A stretch of 64,000 nucleotides of DNA, taken from contig NC_080053.1 of NCBI RefSeq assembly GCF_026212465.1, positions 8,754,459-8,818,458 of the forward strand, in the 5' to 3' direction. This DNA is from Amaranthus tricolor. Lineage: Eukaryota; Streptophyta; Magnoliopsida; Caryophyllales; Amaranthaceae. The position numbers were made by a program, and so were the translations under genes. This document shows positions 12,020-40,000 of this stretch, piece by piece. The notes beneath the pieces were generated by a model. That model was not told where the DNA came from. It searched no databases and saw nothing but the letters and a program-made list of their open reading frames with translations. Numbering within the stretch: position 1 is the first letter of the stretch; the number at the start of each line of letters is the position of its first letter.

Positions 12020-12181
12020 GCATTAAATTTTGAAAAAAATTGGGATGACCGTTCAAATGAACGGGTCATCCATTAATATTTTCCCCCAACCTTTTGCATG
12101 ACCAACCTAAAAATAGATCACCATTTTTAGCATTTTTGGGTCATGTGACCCAATATTAGGTCACCAATAATAGTGCCCTTA

Positions 12182-12314
12182 GGTTGATACACGGGCATAA
12201 TCCATCAATTTTAACCTTCCGACGAAAGTATCTGCTCTTCACCAGTCTGCAACCAGTTATTTAAGTAGAAAGAAAAAGTCTTCGTTTTCCAAGCAGAATA
12301 TAAAGAGAACAAAA
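12182..12314 (+). promoter_or_regulatory. EMC4 promoter and 5' leader
   Basis: Only 133 bp separate the Harbinger TTA duplication from the EMC4 start codon. The stretch ends in an A-rich leader, AGAGAACAAAA, just before ATGGAG. The TE therefore abuts the gene's proximal promoter. No distinct TATA box was identified. Confidence 0.4.
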
Positions 12315-25597
<13,283 letters not shown>

Positions 25598-26479
25598 TTG
25601 TCTGCAAAATGCTTCATTCATCAAGTGAACCAATCTTTAGACTCTTACGAAGCATGGCTGTTGATTTCTTGTTATGACCTTATTTTGTAAGGCGCATAAA
25701 AATTAGAACTTCTGATTTTATGATATGTTCGAGATGGATTCTGTCTCGGAAGAGAATTCAGGAGATGATTGCCGTGCAAGATATGAGTTCCTTTTCTTTT
25801 TTGTGGGTGTGAAGAACCTAAACAAATCATGTCTTGGTAGTTGGTACTATAAATTTAATAGTCCTTTCTCTTATGGGCGCACCTAAGTTTTATTGGTCAT
25901 AATTTTTAGAATCTTATTTTCTTTATAAAGATTTGATAGTAATAGAATAAACTGAGTTTCCATTGACGTTTCTTAATTGTGTTTGTCTTGAATTCTTGTG
26001 TAGTACTTTGTTGTTTTATGGAGATTAACAATCTTTTAGATAACGAACATGAGTGGACAAAAGGCTAGAAGAAAATACTTTAAGCGAAATGCAATATATG
26101 TCTTCATCTCAATTTACTTAATTTTTCCTTATCTTCCATTGCTTTCAACTAAGTAGAAAATTGGAAGTGTAACTCATTAGAACAATGAGTACTTTGGTAT
26201 TCTTTTTTTCTATTCAATTTTTTTTTTTAATTTTTTTTTGTCAAAGAAAAATATGATTATAGACATATACCTTTAAGGTTTTTAATAGAAGAAATGTAGT
26301 TGAAGTCATGGTGGTGATTTCTAAAGTGGCCAAGGATTAACAACTTGAATAGTTTTGATGTGGATATTAGCTATATCCATGGTTGTAATTTTTTTAATAT
26401 ATTGTTCACAATGAAGGGAAAATGCTATTCTTAGAACATTTTCTCTTAAACTTACTTTTTGAACTTATTACTTATTCTT
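25598..26479 (+). other. EMC4 3' UTR and following intergenic DNA
   Basis: Follows the TAA at 25595-25597. The first few hundred bases probably form the 3' UTR. No other gene or repeat seen. Confidence 0.4.
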
Positions 26480-26562
26480 ATTAAAATCAGATCAAAATAG
26501 ACTAGATCAGATCAGATTAAATTTGTTCAGATCAAATTAGACCAGATCAGATCAGATCATGA
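26480..26562. repeat. Degenerate AGATCAGATC tandem motif
   Basis: Repeated ATCAGATCA and CAGATCAGATC words with small variants, next to the 3' tail of the LINE. Related words (CAGATCAAATCAGACC) recur at about 55753, also beside a (TAA)n tract, so it may be part of a dispersed repeat. Confidence 0.55.
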
Positions 26563-26761
26563 TTACCCATTATTATTATTATTATTATTATTATTTTTTT
26601 TTTTTGAGAAATAAGAATAATTATAACACCAAAACAATATCCGAGTACAAATACAAAGAAACAAGATGATGCCAACCATCATGAGCACTAGCGAGAGCCA
26701 CCTTCTAGGAAGGGTTCCCAATCAAGGCTTAATCATTTTTAGCATCATTCCAAGAACAAGA

Positions 26762-29700
26762 TTACAAAGCAAGGAGCCAATCTATTTGCCTATCATTCTC
26801 CTTGCACAATTGAATTAGCCTATTTTTCACACTCCACTTGATCTGATTGATGATGTGTGTTGTAGTTGATGTATCTTTTTTCCTCCAAATAACGTCATTC
26901 CGTAATTTCCAAACACCATAAACTGTCGCTGCAATTGCAACTAGTAAGGCTTGCTTCTTCATTCTGTCCCCCTGATGTTTCCGCACTTGTGGAGGATGGA
27001 ATGCAATGAATGGGACGTTGAGTCATATCCCATCCACTGCATAATTTGCTGCAAAATCATCACACTGCATGGGCATTGAAAGAAGAGATGATCGTGTGTT
27101 TCAATATCGTTACTGCAAAGAACACAAGTTGCGTCCTGTACCAAATTAAAATTCAGAAGTCTGTCTCTTGTATACAACCTGCTTCTCATAGTTAACCAGG
27201 TGATGAACCTATGCTTAGGTACTGAATATCTGCACCAGACGTTCCTGCTCCAGTTGACGTTGTTCTCAGGTGGTATCAGCAATCTGTACACCCTTTTAAT
27301 GCTGTACTGCGTGCTGGTCTGCTGCTGGATAGTAGCATGTATTTCATCTCTTAACTTGCATAGCCCTTTCCCCATCCAGCTCGCAGTGATGGGAGGATTA
27401 TGTTCCTCCCATTTTTGGTCTTTAATGTAAACTGCATGAACCCACTTGACCCATAAATTGTCCTTCTTATGGCTTATGGCCCAAATTTGTTTTCCAATGG
27501 CTGCCTTGTTCCAAAGCATTACATTCCTAATGCTCAACCCGCCCACTTTTTTTGTTTCACACAAATTATCCCAAGCAATATTTTCATGTTTTGTTCCTTC
27601 ACTAACACCATGCCATAGAAAATGTTGACAAACACTATTGATTTTGTTAATGATTGTCTTTGGCAATATGAAAATTAGAGCCCAATAAGTACATATAGAG
27701 GTAAGAACCGAATTTACCAATTGAAGTCTACCACTATACGAGAGATTTCAAGAGCTCCAAATCTTGATTCTTCTACACATCTTATCAATGAGTATTTCAC
27801 ATTTTGTAGGGGTGATTTTCTTAGTATCCATGGGAACTTCTAGATAGGTAAAAGGTAACTTACCTATTCTGAAACCAGAGACATTTTTAATCACTTCATG
27901 CTCACGTGGAGACATTCCCGTCAAATAAATTTCTGATTTCTCGGCACTTACCTGCAAACCTGTGGTATCAGACAAAAGCTTAAGACCACTTATCATCATA
28001 GAAATAGAATCTATATCACCGCTGCAAAAGAGTAACATATCATCTGCAAAGTAAGGATTATTCAACTTGAGAGCTTTGCATCTTGGGTGAAACTTGAAAC
28101 CAGGAAGAGTAGCAACTTGCTGGAAAATTCTAGTTCCATATTCCATATAGAGGGTGAATAAAAGAGGGGAGGGTGGGTCACCTTGTCTTAGTCCTCTTTT
28201 TGGATATATAAGAGGGCTAGGAATACCATTAATGATCAAAGAATAAGCAGGAGATGTGATACAGGTCATCACCATCTCGACAAAGTGAGTAGGAAAACCT
28301 AGATGGGTAAGCATATCCTCAATGAAGCTCCATTCAACCGTGTCGTAGGCTTTAGTTATGTCTAGCTTCATTAGACATACTTTTTGTTTCTGACTCGGCC
28401 TGTGAAGCTTGAGTAGATCTTGACAAAGAATTACATTGTGGATTATATTCCTCCCAGAAACAAACGCACCCTGGTTTGAACTAATCACATTAGGTAGGAC
28501 TTTGCCAAGTTGAGAGCATATAAGTTTGGTAATGCATTTGTAGATTACAGTGCAGCAAGCTATAGGCCTGTACTCTTTCACTGAAGTTGGAATATTCACC
28601 TTGGGAATGAGAGTAACTGCAGTCACATTTATTTTCTTGAGCAACTTTTTTGATCTGAAAGCATCTTGTATTGCCTCTGAAACCTCCAAACCTATGATCT
28701 CCCAAGCATGTTGGAAAAATGCGGTATTAAAACCATCAAAACCTGGCGCCTTGTTCTTGTTGATCGATAAAAATGCTTCCTTGATGTCCTTCTGAGTGAA
28801 GCTACAATCAAGAAGAACGTGATGATAATCCTCTAGGCACCGACCCTGTTTTATAATATGATTATAAACTGTATTCCTATACTCCATCGAGGTACCAAGC
28901 AAATGATTATAAAAATCAATAAAGGTACGAGTGATAAGTTGAGGAGTATCCACCCAATTCCCATACATATCAGTCAACGCCAATATAAGGTTGTCCTTCC
29001 TTCTCCCTTTGATGTAGTTATGGAATAAGTTGGTGTTTTCATCTCCATCTCTGAGCCAACGAAGTTTCGCTTTCTGCTGTACGATAAGTTGATAATCGTT
29101 CTTACTCTTCAAGAATTTTTCAGCTGCCAATGTTTCCTGTTGCGCTAAAATAGGATCAAGAGGGGAGTGATGCATTGCTTCTTGTGCGTGTAGAAGAGAT
29201 TTTTTGGCCTCTTTAAACGCAGCAACAAGGGAACACTCAGACATCCCATCCATTGCTTTGAGCAAAGGTTTTAATTGCTTCAATTTTTGAACAACTTTGA
29301 ACATCCTCGTGCTCATAAAATTCTGATTCCAGGCTTGCTTGACTGTGTCTTCGAAATGCTCATGGAATACCCAATGATTATAAAACTTGAAAGGTTTGCG
29401 ACCCTGTGGCATATCCACCGTTGAGAGTATCATGGGGCTATGATCAAAAATACCTTCTGGAATGAAGTTAACCACGGCTGTTGGAAAGCGAGGTCCCACA
29501 TTTGGTTGCATAAGAGTCAATCAATCTTTGAAAAGGCCCTCTTGCTGCCCTCTTGCTTATTATTCCAAGTGTAAAACCTTCCCGTACTCTTGATATCATG
29601 AAGCCTGCATTGAAGCAATTCTATCATCATAATGCATGATAGCATTGAAATCACCACCAACACACCATGGCAAAGAAAGGTTAGTAGCCGTATCACAAAG

Positions 29701-30073
29701 AAAATTCCACAGACTCTCTTTTTTCTTTACATCATTGTGACCATAAACAAAGGTACATAAGAACTTCAATTTTGTAGCATTGACTAAAATTTCAGTGTGA
29801 ATGAATTGATCAGTCAAATGCAGCAAATTAACAGAAAAAACATGGGGTCTCCAAGCAATAATTATCCTACCATTATAATGATGATTGTGATTAGTAACAA
29901 AATTCCAGTCAGGACATAAACTTAGGTAAAAATTGCCAAAGTTAGTTTTTTTTACCTTAAGTCTCAAGAAGGCTAAATAATTGGATCTTTTATTGAGAGA
30001 TGAAGTCTTTAACTTTCCTCCTTTTATCCAAATCATTTAGCCCCCTTACATTCCATATGAGGATATTATCCAT
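26762..30073 (-). pseudogene. LINE ORF2: endonuclease, reverse transcriptase, zf-RVT
   Basis: It starts at 30073 with MDNILIWNVRGLNDLDKRRK, the APE-type endonuclease opening. After a frame change near 29995 come WCVGGDFNAIMHYDDR and, after another break (29520-29596), FIPEGIFDHSPMIL and the 590-aa reverse transcriptase frame (29520-27748). There KAPGFDGFNTAFFQ, NQGAFVSGRNIIHNVILCQD, KLDITKAYDTVEW, RGLRQGDPPSPLLFTLYMEY and the catalytic FADD are all present. A single TGA at 27745-27747 separates the C-terminal frame (27720-26959), which holds the zinc-binding CVLCSNDIETHDHLFFQCP. A last frame change precedes the tail ending at 26762. The enzyme makes cDNA at a nicked target; this copy is disabled only by a few lesions. 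Confidence 0.88.
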
Positions 30074-31250
30074 GCCCCGTAAGGGACTCATCCCCGCCAT
30101 GAGCATGCATTGCATTGCACATTCCTCAATCTGATCAGTGCCTTCATTATCTGTTTCCTCCACGTTGTTCTTCCCAATTAACACATCAAACTTGTTAGAC
30201 ATAGATGTGTTTTTGTCGTTGTCTGATGCATCATATTTTTGTGGTGTTGAGGCTTTCTTTTTGACTGCAACAAATCCCTCATCAGCAGGTTGTTGTATTG
30301 GTGTCTGTTTAAGTTCTGGCTGAGATTGCTGAGTTTTAGGAATCCATCTTTTTACAGATTTACTCACTGCTCCTTTTTTGCAATCCTTCGCTCCATTCCC
30401 AAATCCCTTACATGTGTTGCAATGAATTGGTTTCCAATCATATTCAACAGATTGAGTAATAGCAGCCCCTTTTTCATTAATGAATTTAACCGTGTCGGGC
30501 AAAGGAGACTCCAATTTAGTTTCAACTAACACACGAGAAAAACTGCAGCCTATCTTTATTGAGGGTGGAATTATCTTGCTTTACAAATTTTCCCACCCCA
30601 CTACTTATTTTTGTCAAGGCCTTAGTTCCCCAATACTTCAAATCTAGCCTTGGTAATTTGATCCACAAAGGTACAGTTTTGATATCATCTTTCATAACAT
30701 CAATCTCAGGTGACCAAGGTTTCATAATCAAAGGTTTAGAATCAAAAAATATATGATCACCGTTACAAACCTTCAGCATATTTTCTTTGTTATGAAATCT
30801 AACTAAGTATACGCCCTTCCCAATTCCAACAATCTTATCAAGGTCATATTTTTTCCACAATCTGAATGCAAATCCCTCCATAACTTTGAAAGGAGGATTT
30901 GGACCAAGAATGTAGCATATGAATGCAGATTCCCAATAAGAAATTTCATCAGCAATATCATCAAACTCAATGGTTGGAGGTAAATTACCTATCAAAGAAT
31001 GATCATCATCAATGGTAACGATCTCAGACGCCCCATTACTATTCTGATCACCAGAATTCATTATTGTACCGATCTTTAAAGAATCAATCCAATTGTTCAT
31101 CTTTGAATTGATTGTTGTATTTGAAGACTGATTATCGACAATACCTTGAACAGCATTCTTGTCTATTGATGCATCCACCACAATTTGTTCTTTCCCTTTT
31201 TTATTCTTCTTTGAACTAGCCTCTCCTTCTCCATGTCCCTTAGCCTTTTG
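30074..31250 (-). pseudogene. LINE ORF1: gag-like nucleic-acid-binding protein
   Basis: Frames 31181-30522 and 30532-29990 together give the plant LINE ORF1 layout. There is a DUF4283-type domain (EISYWESAFICYILGPNPPF, EGFAFRLWKKY, KPLIMKPWSPEID, VPLWIKLPRLDLKYWG), then, after one frameshift at about 30530, a short CCHC-like knuckle (PIHCNTCKGFGNGAKDCKKG) and a Ser/Gln-rich tail. It runs into ORF2 in the same frame without a stop. It binds element RNA. The frame is open back to the (TTA)n tract, and the authentic ATG is not identifiable. Confidence 0.82.
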
Positions 31251-31255
31251 ATGCC

Positions 31256-31354
<99 letters not shown>

Positions 31355-31367
31355 TCTTTTGAAAGAC

Positions 31368-31428
<61 letters not shown>
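31256..31428. repeat. (TTA)n tract with one interruption
   Basis: Two blocks of TTA repeats split by TTTCTTTTGAAAGAC near 31353-31367. It lies at the 5' edge of the LINE. It may be the (TAA)n tail of an upstream retroposon or expanded target sequence. Confidence 0.95.
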
Positions 31429-31429
31429 A

Positions 31430-31660
31430 GGGTAATTCATTTCATAATTGAGATTAAGAGCAAAATGAGGTGATTTTCTAGTAAATGCGCAAAGGATTAA
31501 GCACTATTTTGAGAAGAATGAGCGTGTCAGTATGATTGATGCAGTCAGGTTGTGTGACGGAGGGCGTGAGGGCCATGAATTCAGAAACCAAAGGGCGCCA
31601 AGCTAGCAACGTTAAAAGAGCGCTTTTGGGAGGCAGCCCAATTTTTTTCTTTACATTTTA
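31430..31660 (-). mobile_element. Ty3-type (Athila-like) non-coding scrap
   Basis: Read on the minus strand it contains TTGGGCTGCCTCCCAAAAGC followed by GCTCTTTTAACGTTGCTAGC. That signature resembles the junction DNA of Athila/Tat-type Ty3 elements. No coding frame. The call rests on this short motif only. Confidence 0.3.
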
Positions 31661-31721
31661 ATTTTTGTTTGCATGCATTCTAGTTTAGAAATTTGCATTT
31701 GTTTTTAGTTAAAGAAAAACT

Positions 31722-32758
31722 CTACAAGAAGTTGTTAGGGAGTTGAGCGACAAGCTGAGCACCCACACCCTTTTGAATACAAAAAGCTAGCCTATGAAAG
31801 ATATAGGGCTTAGATTTGGTACTACTAGAGTTACTTGAAGAAAATAATGAAACCCCTGATAGCAAGTCAAGCGTGTCTTCACCTAATTCTCCGAAAGTGG
31901 AGAAAGCAAATGGGATGAATTGATAGCCATTCTCCTCACACGTTGCCGTGTATTTCTTCCTCTTTCTTTCCGCGGCATTGGTTAAAGAAGCACCAGGACC
32001 CCATGAGGCAAACTCTATACCGGAAAAAGGCGAGCTTTCGGTCACATCCACACAAGCATCTTTTCCATGAAACCAGTTAAACAGAAGAAGATCTACTGGC
32101 CTAAGGTCTTTCCCCGCCTCCAACAAAAACCCTAAAGGTGCCTCCTTGCGGACATAAACCCCAGCTTTGCAACAGATATCCACGAGCATGTCCCGAACCA
32201 AATTATGTCGGAACTTCACACCAACCTCATAAATAGTGTGATCCCCCCATGTATCCATCTTGGCGTGTTACATTTTGGACACAAGCTATCTTCTGCAAAC
32301 AAGGGAATGGTAAGCCGATAACATAGAACAGACTGAAATTGACGAGAGTTCATCTTTTGGCCCAAACCATCAATGGGGATGGTTAGCAGAAAATCCTGTG
32401 CATGCGGTTCCTTAGTGGAACAAAGAATTGCTACTTGTCTTGGGGTGAGCATGTAGGTAGATGCAAGGCTATTCTCGACAATACTAAAATAAGCCCCTGC
32501 CAACTTTTTCATCATTTGGGGGGCATCGGGTTCATCATTGAGAGAAAAAGCATCAGAACCACATAAAACACGGAAGGCAGCAAGGGCCCGTTCAAAAGCG
32601 GGACCCATAGAAGAGAGATCACTATTAGCCAAGATCTTAGCTTGGAGCGAGTGGGTTTGATGACGAGAAGTAAGGAAGGCATAATTAATAACATTACTTG
32701 CTACATAGATACCAAGGACACCCATTTTAATTGGGAGGGTGGCTAGCTCCATTGTCAA
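31722..32758 (-). pseudogene. Non-LTR RT C-terminal part with R2-like endonuclease pattern
   Basis: Two overlapping frames (32758-32216, 32258-31722) read as one protein with a frameshift near 32250. The first has ATLPIKMGVLGIYVASNVIN (thumb-like end of a reverse transcriptase) and HAQDFLLTIPIDGLGQKMNS. A zinc-binding start, CPKCN, follows, with DTWGDH in the next frame; the last Cys of the usual Cys-Cys-His-Cys set looks lost. Then KFRHNLVRDMLVDICCKAGV, LRPVDLLLFNWFHGKDACVD, FIPFAFSTFGELGEDTLDLL and the conserved end GVGAQLVAQLPNNFL. The spacing RPxD, 14 residues, DVT recalls restriction-like endonucleases of R2-type elements. That is a pattern match only. The catalytic reverse transcriptase region is absent (5' truncation). 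Confidence 0.6.
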
Positions 32759-32864
32759 TCCCTAAACCTCGATCCTAAAGCCATAATTATCTTCTCCAAG
32801 GAAGCACGCAAAGCAGCATCAAACTGAACATGTGCATCCCCAAACGAATCCGAAGGACAAGTCC

Positions 32865-32867
<3 letters not shown>

Positions 32868-32932
<65 letters not shown>

Positions 32933-32942
32933 AATAATAAGA

Positions 32943-32984
<42 letters not shown>

Positions 32985-32991
32985 TTGGAAG
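32868..32991. repeat. (TTA)n-(TTG)n-(TTA)n compound microsatellite
   Basis: TTA repeats, then about nine TTG units (32902-32930), then TTA again. On the minus strand it is the (TAA)n tail of the LINE fragment to its right. Confidence 0.95.
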
Positions 32992-33975
32992 AAGAAAATT
33001 TTCTATTAATCAGACAAAAATATATACAGGAAGACAAGTCTAGGCAGATACCACAACCTTCCAATACGTGCATCAGATTGCTAGTGAGACACCCCTTCTA
33101 GGAAGGATTTCCAAACCGCATTCTTCATGTGCATGAAAAGTTGGACAAAGGCCTCAAAAAAAGGAAACCAAAGAAGTAACCCAAAAGTGGCAGCTATACA
33201 TCGTTAAAAATAGATGGTTTGATTATGATTGAACCTACATGCAAAAAATAGATGGTTGATCGATTCACTCTCTATGCCACAGAGAGCGCATGATTCGTTA
33301 GGAGTAATACCTATTCTGAAGAGCCAGTTTTTAGTTTTAAGTTTGTTGAGGAATGCAAGCCATAGTATGAATCTTTTTTTTTGTGGTTTGGGGGGGGGGG
33401 GGGGGGGGGGGAATCCTTGACCACACAAATTTCTCCCAATTTACCCGATCTTTTGGAGGCTGCAATTTTATGTATACCTCGTGTATGGCGAATCTGTTTT
33501 GCTCCATCCAATCCCATAGTTTTACCTTCATATGAAAGATTTTCTTGAAGGCCCAGCTTAATGTTATAGGAGGGTTGAAGAGTTTCCATTGGCCCCCTTT
33601 CATATACACCTCATGTGTCCACTTGACCTAGAGTGAGTCTTGTTTCATGTTGATTTGCCAAGCAATTTCGCCAACTGCAGCTAAGTTTCAGATCTCAAGG
33701 TTCCCGATACCAAGTCCCTCAAATTTTTTTGGGGTACACACATGTGTCCAGTTAACATTCCCAAGGGTGATGGTGCTTGCATCACCATGCTAAAGATAGG
33801 CGCGACAAACATTGTTGATCTCCTTTACAACTTTCTTAGGGAGAATGAACATCTGGCACCAATAACTAAAGATACTCATGAGGACCACGTTCACCAATTG
33901 GAGCCTAACTGCATAACTTAGGTATTTGGCATGCCAATTTCTAATTTTGTAGGTCATCCTATCAAAATTGTTTAG
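32992..33975 (-). mobile_element. 5'-truncated LINE 3' end
   Basis: Minus-strand DNA that codes for the end of a LINE ORF2, including the zinc-binding SCALCGIESESINHLFFACR near 33300-33220. Before it come scraps such as WKLFNPPITLSWAFKKIFHMK (in 33609-33337). A 22-base G run (33390-33411) breaks the frame. The 3' UTR carries CCTTCCTAGAAGG (inverted at 33094-33106), as in the larger LINE. The body is short, the usual result of incomplete reverse transcription. It ends at the right near a second (TAA)n tract. Confidence 0.75.
33390..33411. repeat. Run of 22 G
   Basis: An uninterrupted G run inside LINE coding sequence. On the minus strand it is C22 and codes for a proline run in every frame. 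It could be a real expansion or a length error in the read or assembly. Confidence 0.95.
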
Positions 33976-33989
33976 TTAATTATTTAATT

Positions 33990-33990
33990 A

Positions 33991-34053
<63 letters not shown>
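33990..34053. repeat. (AAT)n tract
   Basis: About 21 AAT units at the right edge of the truncated LINE, preceded by TTAATTATTTAATTAAAT. Confidence 0.95.
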
Positions 34054-37024
<2,971 letters not shown>

Positions 37025-40000
37025 TTGAGTCTTTTGAGGGCTTGTAATATGAACTGTATTTTGTTTGATCGAAAGCCTTTCATCGTGAAGCCTTGGTCTT
37101 CAAACATCTTCTTTGATAAATCAAGTCTCACATCCATTCCAATTTGGGTAAAGCTCCCAAAGCTGCACTTGAAATATTGGACTGATAGTGTGTTGAAACA
37201 TATAGCTGGTTAGTTAGGATTGGTGCTGAAAATTGATGAGGCAACATGCTCAAAGAGTAAAATGTCTTTTGCACAAGTTGTAGTTGAGATGAATGTTGAG
37301 GAGGGGTTTCTTGAGGAGTTTTTTTTTATTCCAATGAATTTGATGAAATCATATCACAACCTATGCAATATGACTGGATTTCAATTTGGTGTTCCAAATG
37401 TTGTCAATATGGCCATAATGTTGGGCAATGTTGTATGGGTAAACAAAAGCCTTCAAACCCACAGCTTCAGGTGGATGAGGACAGTTTTAGACCTTTTAGG
37501 AAGGGGTTTAGGAAGCCTACTGTCCTAGGCTAGGGGGTGAGCAACAGCAGGAACAACTGATAGGTAGTAGTGGTGTGATGGATTCTGATCAGCAGTAAGA
37601 GGTAGTTCATGAAACAGTGGCTGCTGTGCATACCTCTGTATCTATACATGAGTAGGAGGCTACCTCTGTGTCTGTACGTGTGCAGGAGACTGTTATTAAG
37701 GCTACCAATCATCATCAGCAGACTACCATCCATCCGTTAGTGTTCACTACAAATGGTTTTAGTGTTTTGGATGCTTCTACTGATATTGATACTCTTATTA
37801 CTGAGGTTCCATCTTTTACAGCGTTGGGAGCTGATCCCATCCCAGGAAATGAATAGATTTTTGCATGGAATGTTCGGGGTATTAATAAGGTTAATAAGCA
37901 ATTTGAAATTGCATCTTTTGTTCACCATCATAATATTAACTATTTTGGTATCCTTGAAGCTAAGGTTAAGAGAGCAGGATTGGGGGCTCTTTACCTTCGT
38001 ATTTTTCCTAATTGGTGTATTACGAGTAATTTGAATTGGCATAGAGGTGGTAGAATTGTGGTAGTTTGGAAGAGTGAGGACAATATGTTGATATTCTGAC
38101 TTATTCTAGTCAACTCATTCATATTACACTTCATCCTAAGAATGGGACTCAATTCTATTGTAGTTTTGTTTATGGATTTAGTGATAGGAAGGAGAGATTC
38201 GACCTCTTCCATCAGCTGCATGATATTAGTAAAACTTTGACTACTCCTTGGCTTATTATGGGAGATTTTAATAATGTTGCTAATCTCAATGAAAAGCATG
38301 GTCTCCCGGTTCGACTTCATGAAATTTAACCTATATGGGAATGTATGGCAAACTGTGATGTCCATGATCTTCACTACAATGGGTGTTTCTATACTTGGAA
38401 TAATAAGCAGGTGGGTGATAGGAGAATCATGAGCAAGATTGATCGAGTACATGGTAATGTTCAATGGGAGGAGGCTTTTCCTAATGCTATTGTGTCCTTC
38501 CTTCCAGGGGGAGCTTATGATCACTCTCCCATGTTAATTCAATTTACTAAGTAGTATATGGGAATAAACCGTTTAGATTTTTCAATGTATGGTTTAAAAG
38601 GGATGATTTTTTGGAAGTCATCCAGCATGTTTGGGATACTCCTATTCAAGGATGTTGTAGCTTTCAAATATCTCAAAAATTAAAGATCCTTAAAAATAGG
38701 CTTAAAGACAAATATGGGAGAGACCAACTTCAGATAGATATTGCCAAAGCTAAAGAGGATTTGCTCCACTTACAAAGTAGGATGCATGATTACCCTGAGC
38801 TCACTGAGCTAGCTGCCAAGGAGTGAGAACTCAATAAACACTTGCGATGGTTACAAGCTAATTTTGAGGGTTCTCTGCGACAAAAGGCTAAACTTCAATG
38901 GCTCAAATTGGGGGATGACAATACAACTTTCTTTCATTGTAATATTAATCATCGTGTTCGAAGCAACAAAATTAATTTATTGCATATGAATGGAGAGGAC
39001 ATTTATGATCCTGATAGGATTCAGGCTACTTTTTTTATCACTTCTCGAATATCTTTTCTACAGTTCCTCAGTCTAGAATGTCAGTGAACATTAACATTGC
39101 TCATAATGGTCCAATTTTATCTACCCAGCAAGGTAAACTTTTGGATCTCACTTTTTCTGATGACGAGATAAAAAATGCATTGTGAAGTATTTCAGATGAG
39201 AAGGCTCCTGGTCTGGATGGTTTCAATAGCAAATTTTATAAGGCCTCTTGGAGTGTTGTTGGTAAAGACGTTATTTCAGCCATCAAGCTTTTTTTCCACA
39301 CTGGTAAATGCTTAAGAGTTGGAACACAACCACTATAAATTTGATCCCTAAGGTTCAATATCCATCACATCCTAGGGATTTTAGGTTGATAGCATATTGC
39401 CATGTTCTTTATAAATTCATCTCAAAGCTGATTTATTCTAGGCTTAAATTAGTGATGGGTAACGTTATTGATCAGGCTCAAGGTGCGTTTGTGGCGGGTA
39501 GAAATATCATGCACAGTATTTTACTATGCCAAGATCTTTTGAAGCATTATACCACGAAGAATTGTGCCCCCAGTTGTCTTATGAAGATTGATCTTTGTAA
39601 GGCGTATGATACTATGAATTGGCAGTTTATCAAGGAGATGCTGGTTATTTTGAACTTCCCTCATACATTTATCAAGATCATTATGACGAGTATAACTTCA
39701 ACAAGTTATGTGCTCATGCTTAATGGTACTCCTACACCTGTTTTCAGCGCAAAGAGGGGCCTTTGATAAGGAGATCCACTATCCCCTTTACTTTTAGTTA
39801 TTGGCATGGAATATCTGTCCAGAATTTTGAGGAAGGCAGAAGGTACCTTTGATTTTCATCGTAGACGCAAAACTATTAAACTTTCTCACTTTTGTTTTCT
39901 AGATGATTTCATGTTGTTTTGTAAAGGAAATATTTCCTCTATTAGAGCCTTGTGTAACTGTATTCTTTTATTTTCCCAATCATCTAGATTGCAAGCTAAT

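Larger units (their letters stand above)
9807..12178 (-). mobile_element. PIF/Harbinger-type element carrying only ORF1
   Basis: The left end GGCCATCTTTAATGGTGACC and the right end, read inverted, GGGCACTATTATTGGTGACC form imperfect terminal inverted repeats. TTA flanks both sides (9804-9806 and 12179-12181), the 3-bp duplication typical of PIF/Harbinger. Inside is one long ORF on the minus strand (10317-11684) of the Myb/SANT-like type. No DDE transposase ORF is present in the 2,372 bp, so the copy is probably non-autonomous and would need a transposase supplied elsewhere. Confidence 0.7.
26572..31250 (-). mobile_element. L1-type LINE, nearly full length
   Basis: A non-LTR retrotransposon on the minus strand with ORF1 (gag-like), endonuclease, reverse transcriptase and zinc-binding C-terminus, then an A-rich plus (TAA)n tail at 26572-26606. 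Its 3' UTR contains CCTTCCTAGAAGG (26701-26713 inverted), also seen in two other LINE ends here. Only a handful of frameshifts and stops break it, so it is one of the younger elements. The 5' end runs into a (TTA)n tract at 31256-31428, and the ORF1 start is not clear. No target duplication found. Confidence 0.88.

Noticed and set aside
26572..31440. GATTACCC at 26563 and GGGTAAT at 31430 as a target duplication of the LINE
   Set aside because: They match only in inverted orientation, whereas a target duplication must be direct.
31233..31451. Poly-Tyr/Leu and poly-Asn frames
   Set aside because: Translations of (TTA)n microsatellite. The same holds for 32819-33101 and 54775-55038.
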